Source of the DNA: Collinsella sp. BA40
Lineage (GTDB): Bacteria; Actinomycetota; Coriobacteriia; Coriobacteriales; Coriobacteriaceae
NCBI RefSeq assembly: GCF_008014645.1
Contig: NZ_VOWY01000006.1
Location: forward strand, 1 to 64,000
Length of the DNA stretch: 64,000 nt
Reading direction: 5' to 3'
Part shown: positions 1 through 7,900 of the stretch, in pieces
Position numbering within the stretch: position 1 is the first letter of the stretch
Layout: each line of letters begins with the position of its first letter
Made by a program: the position numbers and the translations under genes
The notes under the pieces: generated by a model
The model's database searches: none
Told to the model about the DNA's origin: nothing
What the model saw: only the letters and a program-made list of their open reading frames with translations

Positions 1-28
1 GCCCAATCGTAATGCCTTGAAGGTGAAA

Positions 29-50
29 GAGCCGCCCTTACGGACGGCTC
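29..50. terminator. small hairpin near window start
   Basis: Arms at 29-37 and 42-50 (GAGCCGCCC / GGACGGCTC, one mismatch) enclose a TTAC loop. There is no clear T-tract. It may end a gene lying to the left of the window. Confidence 0.4.
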
Positions 51-119
51 AAACTGTAATGGGTACAGTGACTGCAAACCGGCACGTGAAAACCATTGGG
101 GCATGTACGGACCCATCTG

Positions 120-161
120 CGCTGCATGGACGAGAAGGGGCTGGTGGGCGAAGCGAAGTAG
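120..161 (+). pseudogene. relic of an SLH-like gene 3' end
   Basis: Positions 124-154 are identical over 31 bases to 2824-2854, the last codons of the surface gene at 408-2858. The reading RCMDEKGLVGEAK-stop ends at 161, and the same frame is closed upstream by a TGA at 87-89, so only this scrap of a module survives. The rest of 1-407 shows only the hairpin at 29-50 and the ribosome-binding site of the next gene; I see no other gene there. Confidence 0.6.
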
Positions 162-407
162 CTGGTAAGGCTCATTCAAGCCAATCCATGACCCATACAG
201 CCCGATTCGACTTCACAGGTTTCCAGGCAAGTGAACAACCAGCTATGCAGCGTCCCCGGTCGCGAGCGATCATGCCAAGCGGCCGGGGGCGCCTGGCACA
301 TTACGCGTTCGAACCGCTCCCCGACCCATCTCGGACGCCAAAGGGCGGCGGCGTACTATTGATGGTAAACCTCTTAAGCCAGAAAGCGCGGAAGGAGACC
401 GATACGC

Positions 408-2858
408 ATGAACGCACAGAGACGACAATCCGAGCAGGGGCGGCGACCCGGACGGGCATGGAAGGCGGCGCAACAACACGCGCCACGGCACCAGAAGCCG
501 GACCGCTATGGGCGTGAATCGGTACGCGGACCGCTCATGAGCATCCTGCTGGGCGCGATGGCCCTCATTGTGCTGTGCTTACCACCGCTCGCGGCCCAGG
601 CGGGCTCCTGGGGAGGGACTGTCCTTTCCAAAGGACTCGTCTACGACGACGTGTACGGCGTAGTGGGCGGCAACGCCATCATGACGAAGAAGGTCGATGA
701 GCAGGCCGGTCTCGACGTCATGCAGATGGACCTGGTAGGCTCCGACGGCACCGTAAAGTTCAGCACCGGATTCATCTTCAACGATGACCCATATCCGCAG
801 ATGCTACCGCATGAATCATACGCGTATCGACCAGCGAGCGGATGGGGCGGCAGGGGCCCTGGCTCGTCGTACGCGTTCAGGTCCGGTGACGGGAGCATCG
901 TCGTCCAGAGCAACGAGGACGATAGCTATAGTTATGTGACCCCGGCGGGAGAGACATTCGTCTCCGGAGCTGACGGCATTGCAACAGCCCCTGGCATCAG
1001 CCAAGCGATCGAGGCGCGGTTGAACGACGGCGCACTCGACCTCAAGCTGTGGGACACAGCATCGGGACGGCTTCTGGACCAGCAAAGAATGGGTGACGCC
1101 ATCCGCAGCATCAGCTTTTTCAACGGCTTCGACCCGCAATACGATGGCGACTGGAGCGTGTCTTGGTATGCCCAGACGTCTGACGATGAGCGCGCGCGGC
1201 ACAGCATCGAGATTATCGACAACAAGATGCATATCGATTACAGCGATCCGGATTCAAGACCTCCCCTGCCGCCCTACGATCCAGATAACGTGCACACGAG
1301 CAACGGCTACACCATCAAGCTCACGGAGGCGCGAGACCTCTCGTTCACCCTGCCCGATGGCACGTCCTTCATCATTCGCGGCCCGTTCCTGAATACAAGC
1401 TGTAGCTCCGACGGCATTATTACGACTTCAAAAGACAACGGCGGCGCATACGAAACGCACTTCTACACAATCGATGGCGCGGAGCTCTTTGCAGGCAGGG
1501 GCTTTAGCCGCATCGTACGTATCGAAAACGGCACCGAGTACCTTTGCAGTCGCAGCGTCGATGGCTGGCCTACTTACGAGATATGCCGCCCGGATGAAAG
1601 CGCGGGAACGCCATTGCATACGGCGGAACACGGCACCTGCGAGGTCGTGGGATCCTACATCACGGAAGTCATTGGGAACTACACAGGGGAACGGCGCCTC
1701 ACGCGCATTTTCGACCGCACGGGATCCGTGCGGCTGGCATTCGATCCTAGCGAGCAGTGCTTGTATTTCTGGAAGGTGTACTACAACGAGGAAGACTACC
1801 CCGCCCCCTCGCCGGAAATTTATCGTGTGCAAGAGCAACATGGTAAGAACGCCTATTACGATAAGGACCTGAATCTCATAACCGAGTTCGATGGGGACCT
1901 CGGCGTCGCCCAGGAAATCGATGGCGAGATGCTCGCCCATCTCCTTCCCAATACGGCGTCCCCCTACGGCAACAGGCCGCTCCCCCTCTTCGACAAGAAC
2001 ATCCAGCCCGCGCTCCTGAACGGCATGCAGCGCGTACGGGCGGCCGGTGCCGCAGGGCGCGGGGAGCTCAATTACGTCACCGATGGCAAGGGGCGCTACG
2101 GTGCTTTGGACGATCGGGGACGCGAGATGATTCCGATTGCATTCGAGAACATCTGCGACCTGGGCGAAAACCTGGACGACTCCACCATCCTGGTGAAGCG
2201 CGACGGCAAATGGTACTTCATGGACGTGACGGGGCGGGAGCCGCAGCCCCAGGCGCCCGCCTTCAGCGACGTGGTCGCCGGCGAGACGCCACATGCCGAG
2301 CACATCGCCTGGCTCGCGGCGAGCGGCGTGTCGAAGGGCTGGGGCAACGGCGACGGCACCTACTCCTTCCGCCCCTATGCCGAGGTCGCCCGCTGCGACA
2401 TGGCGGCGTTCCTCTACCGCATGGCGGGAGAGCCCGCCTTCGAGCCCACGGCGGAGCAGTGCGCCGCGTTTCGCGACGTGGACGAGGGGACGCCGCACGC
2501 CCGCGAGGTCTGGTGGCTCGCTGCGCAGGGCATCTCGGCCGGATGGGACGAGGCGGACGGCACCAGGACCTTCCGCCCCTACGACACGGTGAAGCGCTGC
2601 GACATGGCCGCGTTCCTCGACCGGCTCTCCGCCGCGACCAGGGCGGCGGCCCCCTCGGCGGGCAGCCCGTTCGCGGACGTCGGGAGCTCGACGCCGCACC
2701 GCGCCTCCATCCTCTGGCTCGCCTCCAACGAGATCTCCAAGGGCTGGACCGAGCCGGACGGCACGATGACCTTCCGCCCCTACGACACGGTGAAGCGCGC
2801 CGACATGGCCGCGTTCCTCCACCGCATGGACGAGAAGGGGCTGGTGGGCGAAGCCTAG
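408..2858 (+). CDS. secreted surface protein with three C-terminal SLH-like modules
   Basis: The protein has 816 residues. An N-terminal hydrophobic segment (about 44-62, ending AQA before GSWGG) acts as signal peptide after a long basic leader. An internal ATG at 537 would give a shorter, more usual leader, but GGAG stands well placed before 408. Residues about 65-550 form an unrecognised, probably beta-rich domain shared with the protein at 12973-15315; both begin the mature part with GSWGGTVLSKGLVYDD. Residues 556-608 resemble WG/KWG repeats (GKGRYGALDDRG, DGKWYFMD). SLH-like modules lie at about 619-670, 688-739 and 755-806. SLH modules anchor proteins to wall polysaccharide, so a wall-bound extracellular location is inferred. 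The function of the central domain is unknown. Confidence 0.85.
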   Translation: MNAQRRQSEQGRRPGRAWKAAQQHAPRHQKPDRYGRESVRGPLMSILLGAMALIVLCLPPLAAQAGSWGGTVLSKGLVYDDVYGVVGGNAIMTKKVDEQAGLDVMQMDLVGSDGTVKFSTGFIFNDDPYPQMLPHESYAYRPASGWGGRGPGSSYAFRSGDGSIVVQSNEDDSYSYVTPAGETFVSGADGIATAPGISQAIEARLNDGALDLKLWDTASGRLLDQQRMGDAIRSISFFNGFDPQYDGDWSVSWYAQTSDDERARHSIEIIDNKMHIDYSDPDSRPPLPPYDPDNVHTSNGYTIKLTEARDLSFTLPDGTSFIIRGPFLNTSCSSDGIITTSKDNGGAYETHFYTIDGAELFAGRGFSRIVRIENGTEYLCSRSVDGWPTYEICRPDESAGTPLHTAEHGTCEVVGSYITEVIGNYTGERRLTRIFDRTGSVRLAFDPSEQCLYFWKVYYNEEDYPAPSPEIYRVQEQHGKNAYYDKDLNLITEFDGDLGVAQEIDGEMLAHLLPNTASPYGNRPLPLFDKNIQPALLNGMQRVRAAGAAGRGELNYVTDGKGRYGALDDRGREMIPIAFENICDLGENLDDSTILVKRDGKWYFMDVTGREPQPQAPAFSDVVAGETPHAEHIAWLAASGVSKGWGNGDGTYSFRPYAEVARCDMAAFLYRMAGEPAFEPTAEQCAAFRDVDEGTPHAREVWWLAAQGISAGWDEADGTRTFRPYDTVKRCDMAAFLDRLSAATRAAAPSAGSPFADVGSSTPHRASILWLASNEISKGWTEPDGTMTFRPYDTVKRADMAAFLHRMDEKGLVGEA

Positions 2859-2995
2859 CCCACGCGAGCACCGACGAGCAGGCCCGTCTACAGCAATGCG
2901 CCCGTCACGGATGAGTTCCATGGCGGGCGCCACGTCAATCAAGGCAGCATGAGGTAGTTCAATCCAGCAATAGCTGCGATACACTCCGCTACACA

Positions 2996-3031
2996 AAAGG
3001 TGCCCGTCGGCTACAACCGACGGGCACCTTT
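2996..3031. terminator. bidirectional terminator between convergent surface genes
   Basis: A 15-bp perfect stem (AAAGGTGCCCGTCGG, arms 2996-3010 and 3017-3031) encloses a 6-nt loop, with A/T flanks on both sides. It lies between the stop at 2858 and the minus-strand stop at 3094. Confidence 0.85.
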
Positions 3032-3093
3032 ACGTTAAAGAGCCTGTGATCACGTGAAACTCAGCGCCACAAACTCAATCGGAACCGGCGCGG

Positions 3094-4747
3094 CTACTCC
3101 GCGGGCAGCAGGCCGTAGTCGGACATGCGATGCAGGAAAGCCGACATGTCGCAGCGAACGACGATGTTGTACGGACGGAACGTCTTGGATCCATCGGACT
3201 CATTCCAGCCCGTGGAAATGCCAGAGGAGGCGAGCCAGAAGATCTCGTTCGCATGCGGGGTGCTGGCGTTCACGTCGCGGAACGCCGCGCGCTCGGAAGC
3301 ATTGGGCTCGAACGCAGGCGAACCAGCAAGGCGATACAGGAACGCGGCCATGTCGCAACGCGTCACCTCAGCATAAGGACGGAACTCGTACACGCCGTTG
3401 CCCATGTTCCAACCAGCGCTGATGCCAGTGGAAGCAAGCCACCAGATCTCCTTGGCGTGCGGGGTGCTGGAATCGACATCGCGGAACTTCGCGCGCTCGG
3501 CTGCGGAAGGCGTGTACTCGGGCGAGCCAACGAGGCGATACAGGAAGGCCGCCATGTCGGCGCGAGCGACGTTGGCGAAGGGGCGGAACGTATAGCCGTT
3601 GGGCTCACGCCAACCCTTGGAAATGCCAGCGTTAGCAAGCCAGTTGATATGCTCGAGGTGCGGGGTGTTGGCGGTCACATCCATGAAGATGCTCGGAGTA
3701 ACCTCGTAGCCGACAATATAAGGAGATCCAGCCACGCGAGGCAGATCGCTCACAACTACGATGTAGTAGGTGCCAGCAGGAAGCACACCGGTCTCGAAGA
3801 AGGTGGCCGTTGTTTCATCCAACGAACCGCCATAATACGGCGTCTGACCAACCAGGGCATTCTCGTTTGGATCGAGACCAAAGTGCAGAATGTCGCCCCG
3901 CACGTTCTCGAGTGCATACATGATGCCAGGCAGGCCAGCAAGCATCACGCGAACGGAGCCCGGCTTGGAAAGCGTGAACTTGTAGTAATCAAGATCGGCG
4001 ATTTCCTGCGTAGTCCCACTCAAGGCAGCGTTATATAGGAAGCCCAGGGCGCCATTATGGGCAGCAAGGGGCGTGGCGTCCTCTATGCTGCCGTTATCCT
4101 CGTACTCGTACGCGTACTGATCGGCATATTTATCCATGCCGGGCACGGTCTCGTATACAAAGCCCAGGCTACCGGAATAATCAGTACTGATAAGCGCAGT
4201 TACCGTATAGGTACCAGCGGGAAGCGCGACGGGGAACGCTTCCATATCGAGGCCGTACTTAGCAAGACCAATAATACAGCCCTGATCATGCTCGTTCTGG
4301 ATCATAAATGAAGCCGAGCTGCGATACGACGTTGTACGAGCCGCAAATCGAACAACCGTCGATCGGCGGATCGTAAACGTAAAATCGGTAAAGAGCGTAT
4401 TGCGGTCTACGCTCACCCACTTCGTGACACCATCCTGAACGGGATAGCTGCCGCCCAAACGAGCATCGTTCTTAGAAAGCATCTTAGGCGCCGATACCGC
4501 CTCCGTATCAGCGATGTCGGCGTAAGAGTCCTTGAGTTGGTCAAGGGCCTTGGCCTCAACCTGCTCAGCTGGCTCCCATTGGTCAGACACGACCTCCTCG
4601 AGCCCCTCCAGTTCATGCGAGAGCCGCGCCATCGAGATTTACAGCCAAGCTCTCAACGGCATGCGCTGTCGTAGGCGCAACCAGGCAAGCGCATGCTAAC
4701 GCAAGCACTCCTACATGGCCAAGCGCGCGACTAACAGGTTTTAGCAT
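3094..4747 (-). CDS. SLH-like surface protein, apparently frameshifted after its signal peptide
   Basis: A ribosome-binding site (AAGGAG) and ATG at 4747 start a clear signal peptide (MLKPVSRALGHVGVLALACA, then ending near AHAVES), but that frame stops at 4613. The rest of the protein is in the +1 frame, open from 4632 to 3094 (512 codons), and its first ATG has no ribosome-binding site. The second frame holds two stalk-like stretches similar to the paralogue at 15650-17251 (for example VPGMDKYADQYAYEYE) and three SLH-like modules at about residues 316-366, 383-433 and 451-501. The intact paralogue reads signal peptide and body in one frame, so a one-base indel near 4613-4640 is the simplest explanation. 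Either the gene is broken or the sequence contains an error. If intact, it would be a wall-bound extracellular protein. Confidence 0.8.
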
Positions 4748-4795
4748 TTTGCTCCTTCCCCTAAATGAACAGAACCAACCACAATGGTCATTTTT

Positions 4796-4833
4796 ACTAT
4801 ATCGCCACGCAACAGCGGTTTGTTGCGCAACAA
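4796..4833 (-). promoter_or_regulatory. palindrome and -10 box upstream of the 4747 gene
   Basis: A perfect 14-bp palindrome TTGTTGCGCAACAA lies at 4820-4833. A minus-strand TATAGT lies at 4796-4801, centre to centre 28 bp away. The same arrangement occurs before the genes starting at 10748 and 17251. The palindrome occupies the -35 region, so an activator site, or an operator overlapping the promoter, is likely. Confidence 0.6.
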
Positions 4834-4881
4834 TTAGGAGCAGAATCAGTAAGCGGCAAGTCACCTATGAACCTAAATAAG

Positions 4882-4913
4882 AGGGCTCGTCGAATCGATA
4901 TTCGACGAGCCCT
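4882..4913 (-). terminator. terminator of the BspA-like gene
   Basis: A 14-bp perfect stem (AGGGCTCGTCGAAT, 4882-4895 with 4900-4913) has a 4-nt loop and is followed on the minus strand by a T-rich stretch. It lies 46 bases past the stop at 4959. Confidence 0.8.
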
Positions 4914-4958
4914 AATAGAGTTCACTCGGAAAGAAGTAAACCACCTGCAGCTATATCG

Positions 4959-7900
4959 CTACCCCTTATTCACCAGGCCGTTTTGCTCCATGCGGTGCAG
5001 GAAGGCGGCCATGTCGCAACGCGCGACCTCCAGGTAAGGTCGGAACGTCTTGGTGCCGTTCGGCTCGTCCCAGCCTTTGGATACGCCGGAGGACGCCAGC
5101 CACAGGATGGCGCGACGGTGCGGCGTGGAGGCGCTCACATCTGCAAAGCCGGGAACCGAAGATTCGTCGAATGCAGGCTCGCCGGCGAGGCGGTAGAGGA
5201 ACGCGGCCATGTCGGCGCGCACGACGTTGGCATACGGACGGAAACTGAAGGTGCCGTTGCCGTTGTTCCAGCCCTTGGAGATGCCGGTGGATGCTAGCCA
5301 CAGGATGGCGCGACGGTGCGGCGTCCAGGCATCGACATCGGTGAACTGAGGCGCCGAAGACTCGTCAAACGCGGGCTCGCCCGCGAGACGGTACAGGAAG
5401 GCGGCCATGTCGGCGCGGGCTACGATCGCATAGGGACGGAAACTGAAAGTACCGTTGCCGTTGTCCCAGCCCTTAGAGATTCCCTTACGAGCGAGCCATT
5501 GGATATGCTCGTTGTGCGGGGTCGAAGAGTACACATCGTTGAATACGTTCGGATACTCATATGAAACCGAAATCGATCCGAAGTTTCCGGAGTGCGAGGT
5601 GAAGTAAGAAACCTCGAGATAATAGTCTCCGGCCTCAAGATTAACCGTCTTGTCATCCCATACGAGCTCGTCGTCACGATATTGCCAATTGGCAATTTTC
5701 TGACCATCGTTGCCCCTGCAAGACATAAGCGATATCGAAATGCTCTGATGGGTGCAGTTGGGGAAGAAATCCAAGCTGAAATTCAACTTAACAGGGCCAG
5801 ACTCCTCGACCGTGAATTTGAATGCATGGAACCACCAGTCCTTGAACTGCGTCTCCGTGGAAAACTTACCGTACTCAAGCACTGTAGTTTCATTCGAGCT
5901 GATGTAGCCATCCTCAACCAAGTTGCCATCAGCACCAAGCGTAAACCACGTTACATTCTTTCCGAAGCTGAATTTGTCAGTCGTATCCCAGCTTGGATCA
6001 CCAGGCCGATGGGTGGCGATGGCCTCGGAATCGTTGAACGCCGAACTGAATGACGGCAGGGCGCCCTTGAAATCAAAACGCTTCACGGGGAACGAAAGCG
6101 CCCGTTGCCCGATCGAAGCAACATTTTCAGGAATCACAACGTTATCAACAGCGGCGCAACCGTAGAAAGCATATTCTCCGATCTCAATTAGACCGGCAGG
6201 CAGTATGGAGGGGGCAAATTGCTCGCAATCTCTAAATGCCCCATCACCAATCGAGGTCAGACTATCAGGGAGACTAATACTCGTCAGAATGGAACAATCC
6301 TCAAATGCCTCCGAGCCTATAGAGGTCAAGCCACTGGGCAAGTCGAAGCTCGCTAGTTTTGAGCAGCCCCTACAAAAGCGGGATGGTATGGACGTTATAC
6401 CCTGTGGAACGGCAATACGCTCGATGACATCGTTGTACGCAAACATACCGTCGGGGAGAACGCGCACCGAATTAGCAAAGGTGAATGACTTGAGATTGTT
6501 ATACGAATAATCGGAAAAAGAAACGTCACCAAATCCTGTGATGCCCTCACGAACAACCACCGATGTTGCCAGGCTCCCATCCTCGGTAAAGATGTCCTCA
6601 GAGACCTCCCCGGCGCCACAGATCTCCAACATGCCGTCTTCGTTTTGGACCCAGAAGGCACTCTCGCCACAAATTCCAATGTCGCGCATCGTTGCCCAAT
6701 TTATATCAAACATACTAGGAATCCAGGGTTTGTACTGCTTCCAAGAAGCGTCCCCGGGAGTGCGCAGAATTACGCTGTGATGGTTAATATCGAAGCCGTC
6801 CATAGCATCGTTATGGAATCGGTCGCGGGACCACGAGCCCTTGAACATCAATATCTGGCTGTTATGCAAGCCCCTAAATGCATCGCTGCAGATATATTCA
6901 ACTTTTTCACCAACAATTATTCCACGGATAGTTTCACCGTACTTCCTCACCCACGGACCCTCGTAGGAGCCCCGGAAGTCCATCTTACCCGCACCATCAA
7001 TGATCAGCAGGCCCGAGTCGTACACCTCCCACGTTACGCCTGTGCCGCACGAACCCTGATCAACAAGGCTGCCGTAGTTTTCAGGACGATCGGCTAAGCT
7101 GATTGAGAACGACAGATCCAAATGGCCAACGTAATTACCCATTCCGGTAACCCGAGCACGGCCCGTTCCAGGGCGATCGTTATTAAGATATTCAACAGAA
7201 TAGTCTTGTCCTAAGACCAACTTGATACCGTTAAACGATAAGCTGACACTGGGGCACAGAGGTAAACCGTCATATTCCTGACGCGGAATATCGTCAGCTA
7301 CGACACCCTCCCCAAGGTCAAGTGGCTTAATGGAAAACGGAATACGAAGCGAACCAGTATAATTACCCCTACCGGTAACAATGGCGACAGCAGCTCCAGC
7401 ATTAGCATTGGAGTCATACTCTACGATATAGTCAACATCTTTAACCAAAGAGATGCCGTTGTAGGACAAATCAGGTGTAGGCGTAATAGGACGCCCATTA
7501 AATATCTGTCCTGGAATCTCAGTGAAGCTAACACCCGCTAGCGTCCGCGGTGAAATTGCATAACTGATTTGCACATCCTCAGCCGACCCGTTTATCCAAC
7601 GAGTGTGCTCAGGATCCGCAAGATGGATACAAACGCTATACGAACCCGCATTGATACCGCCTGAATTTGAAACAACTACATAATCATCAGAAGACGGTAC
7701 CGATGCAACCTGGTGCTTGCCGCTATACACCAAGGGATCTATAGCAGGAAGTTCGATATACCTAGGATCAACAAACACCTCTATAGCTACGTCAGTTAAG
7801 GAATTATAGTTGTTCACGTCGGCTGGAGTGTAGTCCGCCAGAAAAGAATTCCAACCTAAATCGGAAGGTCTTGCCGACTGGTTCTGCCAGCTCCAACCAT

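Noticed and set aside
17-517. A 166-codon open frame at the window start
   Set aside because: It crosses the hairpin at 29-50, the relic at 120-161 and the start of the 408 gene, and shows no domain or ribosome-binding site.
2250-2850. Repeated module DNA as a CRISPR or satellite array
   Set aside because: The repeats are in-frame protein modules of about 66 codons with drifting sequence, not short identical repeats with spacers.
1428-2996. A 522-codon open frame on the minus strand
   Set aside because: It is a shadow of the surface gene at 408-2858; the repeated module DNA on the other strand explains its length and internal repeats.
4820-4833. The TTGTTGCGCAACAA palindrome as a Rex or LexA site
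   Set aside because: Rex sites have TTGTG-n8-CACAA and actinobacterial LexA sites have GAAC-n4-GTTC; neither fits. The regulator is left unnamed.
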